Shown one piece after another: positions 1 through 7,422 of a stretch of DNA of 64,000 nucleotides (positions are counted from its first letter, which is position 1; the number at the start of each line of letters is the position of its first letter). The notes under the pieces are model-generated. The model was not told the DNA's origin. It saw only the letters and a list, made by a program, of their open reading frames with translations, and ran no database searches. Position numbers and translations under genes: made by a program. The stretch covers positions 248,001 to 312,000 of the forward strand of contig JASNYI010000001.1 in NCBI GenBank assembly GCA_048500275.1, given 5' to 3'. The stretch is from UBA5066 sp048500275 (lineage in GTDB: Bacteria > Acidobacteriota > Thermoanaerobaculia > UBA5066).

Positions 1-1
1 G

Positions 2-715
2 ACGGTGATCATCGTCGAGCCGGCGAACCCGGAGATCATCTACGTGCCGTCGTACAGCCCGACGGTCGTCTACCCGCCGCCGGTCTACCCGTACCCGCCC
101 ATCTACTACCCGCCCTACCCCCCTGGCGCGGCCTTCATGACCTTCACGGCCGGCGTCATGATCGGCGCCGCCGTCTGGGGCGGCTCCTGTTGCGGCTGCG
201 GCTGGGGCCATAACGACGTCAACATCAACGTGAACAACAACTTCAACAGGAACGCGAACATCAACACCGGCAACATCAACACCGGCAACATCAACAAGGG
301 CGGCGGCAACAGCTGGTCGCACAACTCCCAGCACCGGGGCGGCGCGCCCTACTCGAACAAGGCGACGGCCAGCAAGTACGGCGGGTCGACCCGCGGCGGC
401 GCCTCGGCGAGCCAGCAGAGCAGAGTCGGCGCCAGCGCCGGGCAGCAGGCTCGGGGCGGCGCTTCGGCGAGCCAGCAGTCGCGAGGCGGGACCAGCGCCA
501 GCCAGCAGCGTCGCGGCGGCGCGAGCGGCGGCGGGAGCGCGAGCCCCTCCGCCAGCAGCGCGTCCCGCAGAAGCTCCGGCGGCGGGTTCGGCAGCGGAAG
601 CTCGGGCGGATTCAGCGGGAGCAGCGCCCGGGCCAGCAGCTCGCGCGGCGCTTCCAGCTACGGAGGCCGGAGCGGTGGGGGCGGTCGCAGCGGCGGCGGC
701 GGAAGGAGGCGGTGA
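2..715 (+). CDS. DUF3300 family protein, C-terminal part (5' end outside window)
   Basis: The frame is open from the first bases, so the N-terminus lies upstream of the window. The opening residues (IIVEPANPEIIYVPSYSP followed by a Pro/Tyr-rich run) match the end of the DUF3300 domain, a secreted or envelope family of unknown function. After a short hydrophobic, Cys-containing stretch (about residues 45-65) comes an Asn-rich segment with N-x-N and NINTG repeats. A long Ser/Gly/Gln/Arg tail follows with repeated SASQQSR-like units, ending in Gly/Arg. The tail looks disordered. The next gene is a DUF2950 protein on the same strand, a common neighbour of DUF3300. Confidence 0.75.
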   Translation, partial: TVIIVEPANPEIIYVPSYSPTVVYPPPVYPYPPIYYPPYPPGAAFMTFTAGVMIGAAVWGGSCCGCGWGHNDVNINVNNNFNRNANINTGNINTGNINKGGGNSWSHNSQHRGGAPYSNKATASKYGGSTRGGASASQQSRVGASAGQQARGGASASQQSRGGTSASQQRRGGASGGGSASPSASSASRRSSGGGFGSGSSGGFSGSSARASSSRGASSYGGRSGGGGRSGGGGRRR

Positions 716-725
716 GGTGAGCGCC

Positions 726-1664
726 ATGAGATCGAAAACAGCCTCCTCCCTCCTTGCCGGCACGCTCGGCGCCCTCGTCCTCTCCTCGACCGCTTTCGCG
801 ACGGCCGCGCCCGCGAAACCGGCCCAGCGGACGTTCGCCTCGGCGAAGGCCGCGGCCGACGCCCTCGTCGCTGCCGCCGAGAAGTTCGACGTCGAGGCCC
901 TGAAGGGAATCCTCGGCCCGGACGGTGTAGACCTCGTCGTCACTGAGGACGAGGTCCTCGACAAGAACCAGGCGAAGGCCTGGGCCGCGATGGCCCGGGA
1001 GAAGCTCGCCGTCGTCCCCGACCCGGCCGACCCGAAGGTCGCCACCCTGACCGTCGGCAACGACGACTGGCCGATGCCGATCCCGGTCGTGAACGATGGG
1101 AGGAGCTGGCGGTTCGACACCGAGGCCGGCCGCCACGAAGTGCTCCTGCGCCGCATCGGTCAGAACGAGCTCGACGCCATCCGGGTCTGCCGGAGATTCG
1201 TCGAGGCCCAGCACGAGTACGCCTCTGAGAAGCGGGACGGGGCGCGCGTCAACCAGTACGCCCAGCGGATCATCGCCACCCCGGGCCGCCAGGACGGCCT
1301 CGCCTGGCAGAACCCGGACGGGACCTGGGCCGGGCCCGTGGCCGAAGGCGTGGCGCGGGCCATCGCCGAGGGCTACGGAAAGCTCAACGAGCCGTACCAC
1401 GGATACCACTTCAAGGTCCTCCGGGGGCAGGGCCCGTCGGCCCCCCTCGGCGAGCTCGACTTCGTCGTCCAGGGGGCGATGATCGGCGGTTTCGCCCTCG
1501 TCGCGGCGCCGGCGGACTACGAGGTGACCGGCATCAAGACGTTCATCGTCAGCCACGACGGCGTCGTCTACGAGAAGGACCTCGGACCCGGGACGCTCGA
1601 GATCTTCAAGGTGATGGAGCGCTTCGACCCCGACGAGAGCTGGAGCCCCGTAGAGGAGCCGTGA
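726..1664 (+). CDS. DUF2950 family exported protein
   Basis: 312-aa protein starting at the ATG at 726, preceded by GGAGG/GAGGTGA. An upstream in-frame ATG at 675 would place extra residues before the signal peptide and overlap the DUF3300 gene. Residues 1-25 form a signal peptide ending near STAFATA-A. The body has DUF2950 features: an N-terminal helical segment (FASAKAAADALVAAAEKFD), a WRFDTEAGRHEVLLRRIGQNE block, RFVEAQHEYA, and a C-terminal PLGELDFVVQGAMIGGFALVA followed by FIVSHDGVVYEKDLG. The function of the family is unknown. It sits directly behind the DUF3300 gene, probably in one transcript, and ends at a strong hairpin. Confidence 0.88.
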   Translation: MRSKTASSLLAGTLGALVLSSTAFATAAPAKPAQRTFASAKAAADALVAAAEKFDVEALKGILGPDGVDLVVTEDEVLDKNQAKAWAAMAREKLAVVPDPADPKVATLTVGNDDWPMPIPVVNDGRSWRFDTEAGRHEVLLRRIGQNELDAIRVCRRFVEAQHEYASEKRDGARVNQYAQRIIATPGRQDGLAWQNPDGTWAGPVAEGVARAIAEGYGKLNEPYHGYHFKVLRGQGPSAPLGELDFVVQGAMIGGFALVAAPADYEVTGIKTFIVSHDGVVYEKDLGPGTLEIFKVMERFDPDESWSPVEEP

Positions 1665-1670
1665 CCCGCG

Positions 1671-1695
1671 CCGGGGGCGGGCCGCCCGCCCCCGG
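1671..1695. terminator. perfect 11-bp hairpin between convergent genes
   Basis: CCGGGGGCGGG (1671-1681) and CCCGCCCCCGG (1685-1695) are perfect reverse complements around a 3-nt loop. The hairpin sits 7 nt after the DUF2950 stop and 17 nt before the gnd stop on the other strand, so it could serve both genes. There is no T-run, so strictly intrinsic termination is not certain. Confidence 0.6.
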
Positions 1696-1711
1696 TACGC
1701 CTCCCCCACCC

Positions 1712-2728
1712 TCACTTCGCCGGCTTTTCGTGGTGCCCGCCGAACTGGAAGCGCATCGCCGAGAGGAGCTTGTTCTGGAAGTCCGCCTCTCCCCGCGAGG
1801 AGAAGCGCGAGTAGAGGGCCGCCGTCAGGACCGGGGCGGGGACGGCCTCGTCGACCGCGGCCCTGATCGTCCAGCGCCCCTCGCCGGAATCCGACACGCG
1901 CCCGGCGAAGCGGGACAGCTCGGCGTCCTCGACGAGCGACGTCGCCGTGAGGTCGAGGAGCCAGGACGCGACGACGCTGCCGCGGCGCCAGACCTCGGCG
2001 ATCTCGCCCAGGTCGAAGTCGAACTGGTAGTGCCCGGGGTCGCGAAGCGGCGTCGTCTCGGCGTCCACGGCGTGGTCGGCCCTGCCGATTCCCGCGGACT
2101 TCAGGATCCCGAACCCCTCGGCGTAGGCCGCCATGAGGCCGTACTCGATGCCGTTGTGGACCATCTTCACGAAGTGCCCGGCGCCGTTCGGGCCGCAGTG
2201 GAGATAGCCCTCCTCCGCCGTGCCGGGGCGTGACTCGCGCCCCGGCGTCCGCGGGACGTCGCCGCGCCCGGGAGCGAGCGTCCGGAAGACCGGTTCCAGG
2301 CGGGAGACGACGTCCGTCTCGCCGCCGATCATCATGCAATAGCCGCGTTCGAGCCCCCAGACGCCGCCGCTCGTCCCGACGTCGACGTAGTGGATTCCCT
2401 TCGGAGCCAGCTCCTTCGCACGCCGGAGGTCGTCCACGTAGTACGAGTTCCCGCCGTCGATCACGACGTCGTCCGGGGAGAGGAGCGGGAGGAGCTCCGC
2501 GACCGCGCCGTCCACCGCGGCCGCCGGAACCATCAGCCAGATCGCCCGGGGCGCCGCGAGCTTGGCGACGAGGTCCGCGAGCGAGGAGGACCCGACGGCG
2601 CCCTCCGCGGCGAGGGCCTCGACCGCGTCGGGGGTCCTGTTGAAGACGACGCACTCGTGGCCGCCGCCGATCAGCCGGCGAACCATGTTCGCCCCCATCC
2701 GCCCGAGTCCGATCATCCCGATCTGCAT
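1712..2728 (-). CDS. gnd: 6-phosphogluconate dehydrogenase (decarboxylating), short form
   Basis: 338-aa enzyme that oxidises 6-phosphogluconate to ribulose-5-phosphate and CO2 in the cytoplasm. Residues 1-20 hold the Rossmann motif (IGLGRMGANMVRRL). GTSGGVWG lies near residues 123-130, and the catalytic Lys lies in GHFVKMVHNGIEYGLM near residue 180. The length matches the short, usually NAD-linked GndA/YqeC-like group (about 300-340 aa), not the 470-480-aa NADP enzyme. ATG at 2728 follows GGAGGGAGA. The gene is downstream of, and 43 bp from, the FadL-like gene. No zwf or pgl lies nearby, so its cofactor and pathway role are inferred from family length only. Confidence 0.93.
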   Translation of the reverse strand: MQIGMIGLGRMGANMVRRLIGGGHECVVFNRTPDAVEALAAEGAVGSSSLADLVAKLAAPRAIWLMVPAAAVDGAVAELLPLLSPDDVVIDGGNSYYVDDLRRAKELAPKGIHYVDVGTSGGVWGLERGYCMMIGGETDVVSRLEPVFRTLAPGRGDVPRTPGRESRPGTAEEGYLHCGPNGAGHFVKMVHNGIEYGLMAAYAEGFGILKSAGIGRADHAVDAETTPLRDPGHYQFDFDLGEIAEVWRRGSVVASWLLDLTATSLVEDAELSRFAGRVSDSGEGRWTIRAAVDEAVPAPVLTAALYSRFSSRGEADFQNKLLSAMRFQFGGHHEKPAK

Positions 2729-2771
2729 GACGATCTCCCTCCGTCGTTCGGCGCCGACCCACGCCAGCGGT

Positions 2772-4115
2772 TCAGAACTTGTAAGTGAGGCCCCAGAGCA
2801 GGTGGAACGAGGAGATGCCGAGCTCGCCGTTCACGGCCGGCAGGTTCGTGGAGGGGGACAGCGCGATTCCCTGGTCTCCCCATTCGTAGACGACGCCGAT
2901 CGACCCCGAGAGGTGGGTCCAGTTCAGGGAGACGCCGGTGGAGACGCCGTACAGGTCGACGACCGAGAAGACCGACTCGTCGCCGACCGGCGACTGCGAC
3001 GTGAAGAAGCCGAGGTGAAGCGAGGTCTTCTTCGTGAGGTCGTATCGGCCGCCGATCGCGACGTTCGCCACGGCGTCCCGCTCGTCGTACGTCGGAGCGA
3101 AGACCGCCGCCCCCGCCCGGCTCTCTCCCGGGGAGACGTCCGTCCAGACCCCGGAGACCTCGCTCGAGAACATCTCGTATCTCGAGATCCCGGCGAAGTA
3201 CTTCACGTTCGCCTCCACCACGCCCCGCCCGAAGCGCCACGCGAGGCCGAGGCTGACCCGGGTCGGGTGCTTCACCCGGAAATCCGCTTCCGCGTCCCGG
3301 AACCACGCCGTCCGGTAACCGCCCGCCGTCGCGGTCGTCTCCTCGACGATCAGGCTCGTCGAGCCCCCGAGACCGAGCCCGGGCGCGGTGACGACGAGGC
3401 CGACCGTGACGGCCCGGGAAACATCCCACTGCAGTCCCCCGGTGAGGAGCAGGTCGTAGCTCGTTCCGTCGGCACGGAACGTCCTCTGGGCGAGAGCGGC
3501 ACCGGACGGGATGAGCCCCTGGATGGCCCCGGCCTGGTTGTTCGAGAGGGTGAGGAACGACAGCCCGACCGAGCCTCCGACCCGAAGGCCGGGCCGGAGC
3601 GCGTAGCCCGCCGCGATCGTCGGGAGGACGTCCGTGTAGGAGCCGTCGGTGGAGTAGACCATTCCCGCGCCGGAGTAGCCGGTCCCGACGATCCCGCTCA
3701 GCTGCAGGGTCGGCTTCCACGAGACCGGCGTCGGAAAGGCGAGGCCCAGGCTCAGCTTCTCGTTCCCGAGAACGTCGCCGCCGATCACGAAGCCGAAGAG
3801 CCGGCCGTTGTTGCTGAGACGCGAGCCCGTGTCCGCGATCTCGCCGACCTCGCCCGAGTAGAACGTCCACTCGTAGGCCGCCGACGCGGCGCTGACCGAG
3901 CTCTTCTCCGAGAGCCCGAGCCCGGCGGGGTTGTAGAAGATGGCGCCGACGTCCGTGGCCCGGGCCGTGAAGGCCCCGCCCTCGATCCCTTCGATCTGTC
4001 CGGCGGGGTTCCGCCCCTCGTTCGGCGCGATGAAGAGGGACGGCGCGGAGATGCTCACGGTCTGGGCCGTGCCGGGAAGCGAGCAGAGCAGAAGGAGCAG
4101 GGGCCAGCGGCGCAT
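2772..4115 (-). CDS. FadL/OmpP1-type outer-membrane transport protein
   Basis: 447-aa protein starting MRRWPLLLLLCSLPGTAQ, a clear signal peptide, with AGGAG upstream of ATG 4115. A longer in-frame start at 4244 would put 43 charged residues before the signal peptide and was rejected. The mature N-terminus (QIEGIEGGAFTARATDVGAI then FYNPAGLGL) is the classic FadL/TodX plug region with its NPAG motif. The rest is a run of amphipathic strands ending in F, expected to form a 14-stranded barrel for hydrophobic compounds. The substrate cannot be told from sequence. It is followed by gnd and preceded by two coiled-coil periplasmic genes on the same strand. Confidence 0.82.
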   Translation of the reverse strand: MRRWPLLLLLCSLPGTAQTVSISAPSLFIAPNEGRNPAGQIEGIEGGAFTARATDVGAIFYNPAGLGLSEKSSVSAASAAYEWTFYSGEVGEIADTGSRLSNNGRLFGFVIGGDVLGNEKLSLGLAFPTPVSWKPTLQLSGIVGTGYSGAGMVYSTDGSYTDVLPTIAAGYALRPGLRVGGSVGLSFLTLSNNQAGAIQGLIPSGAALAQRTFRADGTSYDLLLTGGLQWDVSRAVTVGLVVTAPGLGLGGSTSLIVEETTATAGGYRTAWFRDAEADFRVKHPTRVSLGLAWRFGRGVVEANVKYFAGISRYEMFSSEVSGVWTDVSPGESRAGAAVFAPTYDERDAVANVAIGGRYDLTKKTSLHLGFFTSQSPVGDESVFSVVDLYGVSTGVSLNWTHLSGSIGVVYEWGDQGIALSPSTNLPAVNGELGISSFHLLWGLTYKF

Positions 4116-4210
4116 CGGACTCCTCTTCGTCTGGTATCGGTTCGAACCGGAGGCGGCAGGTCGCCGGCTCACTTCGCCGCTCCGGTCCTCCCTGGATGGC
4201 CTGCCTTCTC

Positions 4211-4594
4211 TCACTTCGCCGGCGGCGTGAACACGGCCTTCCATTCGTCCTCGGTCAACACCTTCCGCAGGGCGAAGATGCCGTCGAGGGCCTCCTTCTG
4301 AGCCCGGACTCGGTCCTCGTTCACCGCGTCGACGAACGCCTGCAGCTCGGCCCGGCCGGCAGCCTGGTCCTCGTCGGCCTTCTGGAATTCCTTGGAGGTC
4401 CGGGAAACCCTCTTCGTCGTTTCGTCGAGCTGCTTCCTCGCCTGTTCGAGGGTCCGCAGCGCCTCCGTCTTCCGGGCTACGTCGCGGACGACCTGCTTCA
4501 CGACCGAGTCGTTCTTCTTCGCGAAGAGGTCGGAGCCGATCAACGCGTGCCCGCCGAGGAGGAAGTGGAGCGTGAGGAAGGCGGCGACGATCAT
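4211..4594 (-). CDS. membrane-anchored coiled-coil protein, unknown
   Basis: 127-aa protein with an N-terminal hydrophobic stretch (MIVAAFLTLHFLLGG) and a long charged helical body (residues 30-115). It ends LTEDEWKAVFTPPAK, which resembles the LTxxQ/EW helix of Spy/CpxP-like periplasmic proteins. The start lies 4 bp after the stop of the preceding gene, so the two are probably co-translated, and both carry a similar EW motif near the C-terminus. No function is recognised. A metal- or stress-sensing periplasmic role is only a guess. Confidence 0.62.
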   Translation of the reverse strand: MIVAAFLTLHFLLGGHALIGSDLFAKKNDSVVKQVVRDVARKTEALRTLEQARKQLDETTKRVSRTSKEFQKADEDQAAGRAELQAFVDAVNEDRVRAQKEALDGIFALRKVLTEDEWKAVFTPPAK

Positions 4595-4598
4595 CGTC

Positions 4599-5069
4599 TC
4601 AGCCCTCCTTCCCCGCGGGCTCGTCTCCCTGGAGCGACCTCGCGAGCGCCTCCGCGAGCACCCGCTCCTCGACCTTCCGGAGCTTCTTCCACTCCGCCGG
4701 AGTCGCAGCTGCCTTGAACGCCAGGTGCGCCCCGAACATCTTCTCGGCCAGGACGGCCCTCTCGGCGTTCAGCTCGGCGAGCTTCGCCTCGATCGCCTCG
4801 CGGGTCGCACCGTAGTCCTTCAGCATCGGCGTGAGCTCGACGTTCAGCTTCCCGGCGAACGCCACGGCCTCCTGGATCAGCCTCTCCATGTCGTCGACCG
4901 CCGACGACATCCTGGCGGCCCGTTCCTGGTCGGCGACGTTCTTCACGATCGCGGCCCTCAGGTCCGCGATCGGGTCCGTCTTCTTCGAGGTCGCGCTCGC
5001 GAGGGTCGCCGACAGCACGAGGGCGAGGCCGCAGAACGCCAGGGCTCTCCTGATGTGGATTCCCGTCAT
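4599..5069 (-). CDS. exported coiled-coil protein, unknown
   Basis: 156-aa protein. ATG at 5069 was chosen because GGAGAGGAGA lies just upstream and a signal peptide follows at once (IHIRRALAFCGLALVLSATLASA). The alternative start at 5135 adds 22 polar residues before it. The mature protein is almost wholly helical (about residues 30-150) with TPAEWKKLRKVEERVL near the end, similar in style to Spy/CpxP-like proteins. It heads a leftward set with its 127-aa partner, then after about 95 bp the FadL-like barrel and gnd. Confidence 0.68.
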   Translation of the reverse strand: MTGIHIRRALAFCGLALVLSATLASATSKKTDPIADLRAAIVKNVADQERAARMSSAVDDMERLIQEAVAFAGKLNVELTPMLKDYGATREAIEAKLAELNAERAVLAEKMFGAHLAFKAAATPAEWKKLRKVEERVLAEALARSLQGDEPAGKEG

Positions 5070-5180
5070 CTCGTCTCCTCTCCGGGATTTCCGTGAGCGT
5101 CCGTGTCGGTCCGAAACGGGAATCTTATCCTCCACCTCGCCCCGGACCGCATTCTCGTCGGCATTCTCCGCCGGCTTCGG

Positions 5181-5322
5181 TTACCTGAGTTCGACCGTCA
5201 CCTTCGGCATTCGGCCCGTGAAGCGGACGTCGCCTCGGAGTCGATCGCCTCGAGGCGGAGTCGAAATGGACCGTCGCCTTCCCGAAGGCGGCCTTCTCGG
5301 GGGCGGGCATCGGCGCCACCGA
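5181..5322 (-). pseudogene. remnant of a sulfatase C-terminus
   Basis: The intergenic stretch 5070-5433 holds no intact gene, but on the minus strand it contains two pieces of sulfatase tail in different frames. One reads VRFTGRMPKVTVELR-stop (5228-5181), like the FTGKIAKVTVE strand near the end of the intact arylsulfatase. The other reads VAPMPAPEKAAFGKA (about 5322-5280), nearly the extreme C-terminus of that enzyme. In the second piece 34 nt (5289-5322) are identical to the intact sulfatase gene around 7474-7507. I infer a decayed, rearranged second sulfatase copy or a duplicated 3' end. Confidence 0.55.
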
Positions 5323-5433
5323 CCCGCCATCCGGTCCGGCCACCCTGCGGTCGCGGGCGGCCGGACGAGAAGTGCGCCGGAACCTGTCTCGTGAGGCGCG
5401 GCTCCGCGGTGAAAGAACCCGTCCCGGCCAGAC

Positions 5434-5748
5434 TCAGCGAACTCCGACGCGGTTCACGGGCCCGCCCGCGTTCACGGGAGCGACGCCGGAGCCCGGCATG
5501 ACGCCCACGCCCGGGGCGCCGACCCCGACCCCGGGAGCGACGCCAGGGCCGGGAGCGCCGACGCCCACCCCGGGGGTGACGCCGGCACCCGGAGCGCCGA
5601 CGCCCACGGTGGAGCGGCGAGCGACGCCGGCATAGCTGACGGGCGTCGCGGGCCGGCCCACCACCGCGTCGGCGGGGGTCGCCGGAACCGCGAGCAGGAC
5701 AGCCGGGAGAACTGAGACGAGCCGGATTCCGCGCCGAGCGTGCTTCAT
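5434..5748 (-). CDS. exported VVGRP-type protein with elastin-like Gly/Val/Pro repeats
   Basis: 104-aa protein: signal peptide (residues 1-28, ending TPADA), then VVGRPATPVSYAGVARR. This is a motif I associate with small proteins encoded behind DUF2092 genes. It is followed by three imperfect units built from GVGAPG and GVxPG (residues 50-90), reminiscent of elastin. ATG at 5748 overlaps the DUF2092 stop as ATGA, so the two are translationally coupled. The plus-strand Pro/Thr frame over the same bases is its mirror and lacks a signal peptide. Function unknown; likely envelope-associated. Confidence 0.6.
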   Translation of the reverse strand: MKHARRGIRLVSVLPAVLLAVPATPADAVVGRPATPVSYAGVARRSTVGVGAPGAGVTPGVGVGAPGPGVAPGVGVGAPGVGVMPGSGVAPVNAGGPVNRVGVR

Positions 5749-6308
5749 CGCGTCGCTCCTGTGGGCGCCCCCTGTGGCAGCTCGTCGAGGTCGACGAGTT
5801 CGTTCGGGTCGAGCTTCTTCGCGTTGGGCGCCGGGACGAACGCGAATGCCCCGGGAGCCGGCGTGACGCCGGTCTTCCAGCTCTTCACCACGACCGTGTA
5901 CTGCGGTGCGGAGTTCATGGTCTTGCTGGTGATCACCATCTTCCGCGGGATGGGCTTCTCGCCGGCCTCAACCCAGAGCTGCCCGTCGGTGTCGACGTTG
6001 CGGAGAGCGAGGTGCTCGCGGAGCACGCCGCCGACCACCCCGCGCCCGATGTGTCTGACCTCGAGGACTCCTGCGACAAGGAGTTCGCAGGAGTTCGTCT
6101 TGATGAGGTCCGCGGCGGGCAGCGCGACGCCGCACCCCGTCCGCGGGACCTCGATCAGGCGGTCCAGGGTTCCCGGGGTCTCGAACTGCGCGTACCCCTC
6201 GAGGCTCCTGCTCACGATGCTGACGGTCTTGCCGTCGAAGGTCATCGTCGCGTCGTTGTGGCCGCTCGTCCGGTGAGCCCGGAGCTTGCCCGGGCGGCTC
6301 AGGAGCAC
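5745..6308 (-). CDS. DUF2092 family protein lacking its N-terminus (possible pseudogene)
   Basis: The frame encodes the C-terminal two thirds of DUF2092: DGKTVSIVS, a GTLDRL block, LPAADLI, GQLWVEAGEKPIPRKMVIT and APQYTVVVKSW. It matches the layout of the intact DUF2092 protein at 59281. The first possible start is GTG at 6308, without a ribosome site, inside recognisable homology: the frame continues upstream as ITPALEKIQFTSSGE up to a stop at 6447-6449, with no ATG, GTG or TTG. The signal peptide and the helix normally present (about 60 residues) are missing. The 5' part was therefore probably deleted between this gene and the transporter gene upstream. The C-terminus is intact and overlaps the next gene. 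Confidence 0.6.
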   Translation of the reverse strand: MLLSRPGKLRAHRTSGHNDATMTFDGKTVSIVSRSLEGYAQFETPGTLDRLIEVPRTGCGVALPAADLIKTNSCELLVAGVLEVRHIGRGVVGGVLREHLALRNVDTDGQLWVEAGEKPIPRKMVITSKTMNSAPQYTVVVKSWKTGVTPAPGAFAFVPAPNAKKLDPNELVDLDELPQGAPTGATR

Positions 6309-6493
6309 CTCCCCGGAGCTGGTGAACTGGATCTTCTCCAGCGCCGGCGTGATCGTCCTCGGCTCCGGGTGCGGTTGCGTCGTCCGGGTCTCGTCTTCGT
6401 CTCGCCCCGCTTTCTCCCGTCCTCTCTCTCCCGCCGCGGGGATCCGTCAGTCGGCGTGTACCAGGCGCGATGCTCGAAGACGAAAGAGCAGGG

Positions 6494-7303
6494 TCACTTC
6501 GGGAAGACCAGGGTAAGGGCCGCCCTGAATCCGTCCTCGGGCCCGCCCGTCGGTTTGTCCGCGTAGTACCTGTACCCGAGCTGAAGGCTGATGATCTGCG
6601 TCTTCACCTTCAGCATCTGCGTGACCATCAGGTTGACCGGGACCGTCCACTGCGAGCTGTTCCAGTCGTAGGTCGACTCGGTGTTCAGCATGAACGTCGT
6701 GAAACGACTGGTCGTGAATCCCACGAAGGGCTGGAGGAACATCGCGTTCACGTCCGTCCCGCCCCATCCGGCGAAGGACCAGACCTGGTTCGCGAGAAGG
6801 CCGTAGGTGAAGCCCTTCTCCTGCTTCAGGACGACGGCGGTCGGTCCCGCTCCCCATTTCCCCGCCCCGAGCGCGCTCTGGGTCGCCGTGGGGTAGAGAA
6901 AGACGGGGCCAGCGCCGACGATCCACCCGCCCGCCGTGGGCGCCTTGGGGGATACGAAGAAGCTCTGCACGATGTCCCCGAGCCCCGACGTGGTCGAGCC
7001 CCCCGGCACGGGCGACTGCGCCGAGACGAACGGCACGATCGTCCGGGTGATGAGGTTCAGGTCTTTCGAAATCGAGAACGGGACGACGGGCTGGACGTTG
7101 AGGAGGAAGCGCTGGGCGTCCGTCTCGCCGATCCCGAAGTCCCAGTTGGCCTGGATCGGGACGCTGATGAGGGCGGCGACCGGGTTGTTCAGCTTCTTCG
7201 CGAGCTCGGCGGCTTTCGCGGCCTGGTCGGGCGAAGGAGCACCCTGGCCGAACGCTCCGGTCGACAGGACACAGAGAAGCAGGATGGGAAGGCGCCGGAT
7301 CAT
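6494..7303 (-). CDS. outer-membrane transporter of the neuromedin-U-like family
   Basis: 269-aa protein. ATG at 7303 begins a signal peptide (MIRRLPILLLCVLSTGAFGQ); a start at 7393 would add 30 non-signal residues. The mature part has the hallmarks of the family annotated as transporter or neuromedin U: LAKKLNNPVAALISVPIQ, then a LNVQPVVPFSI block, LITRTIVPFVS, GLGDIVQSFFVSP and LGAGKWGAGPTAV. These are beta-strand-rich and likely form an outer-membrane barrel. Substrate unknown. It lies 119 bp behind the arylsulfatase, beyond a hairpin. Confidence 0.8.
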   Translation of the reverse strand: MIRRLPILLLCVLSTGAFGQGAPSPDQAAKAAELAKKLNNPVAALISVPIQANWDFGIGETDAQRFLLNVQPVVPFSISKDLNLITRTIVPFVSAQSPVPGGSTTSGLGDIVQSFFVSPKAPTAGGWIVGAGPVFLYPTATQSALGAGKWGAGPTAVVLKQEKGFTYGLLANQVWSFAGWGGTDVNAMFLQPFVGFTTSRFTTFMLNTESTYDWNSSQWTVPVNLMVTQMLKVKTQIISLQLGYRYYADKPTGGPEDGFRAALTLVFPK

Positions 7304-7373
7304 GGACTTCTCTCGAACTCCCTTCTCGCCAGTCGACTCGGCCTGGCTCTGGTCCGATGGAGAACCGAGGGAA

Positions 7374-7398
7374 GGGCCGTGCGGCCCACGCACGGCCC
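7374..7398 (-). terminator. 10-bp hairpin just after the sulfatase gene
   Basis: GGGCCGTGCG (7374-7383) and CGCACGGCCC (7389-7398) are perfect reverse complements with a 5-nt loop, starting about 25 nt beyond the sulfatase stop. There is no T-run. It could end or attenuate transcription before the transporter gene, or stabilise the sulfatase mRNA 3' end. Confidence 0.5.
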
Positions 7399-7422
7399 CT
7401 CCCGGCTTCTCGTCCGCTGGTC

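Noticed and set aside
225..560. Short tandem repeats in the DUF3300 gene as a CRISPR-like array
   Set aside because: Units are in-frame NINTG and SASQQSR codon repeats of varying length with no unique spacers.
612..2762. 716-aa minus-strand reading frame over DUF2950 and gnd
   Set aside because: Arg/Gly/Asp-rich shadow of GC-rich coding DNA. Real genes with domain motifs and ribosome sites lie in other frames.
5372..5635. Plus-strand Pro/Thr repeat frame over the VVGRP gene
   Set aside because: Mirror of the real minus-strand gene, which has a signal peptide and a coupled start. No signal or ribosome site on the plus strand.
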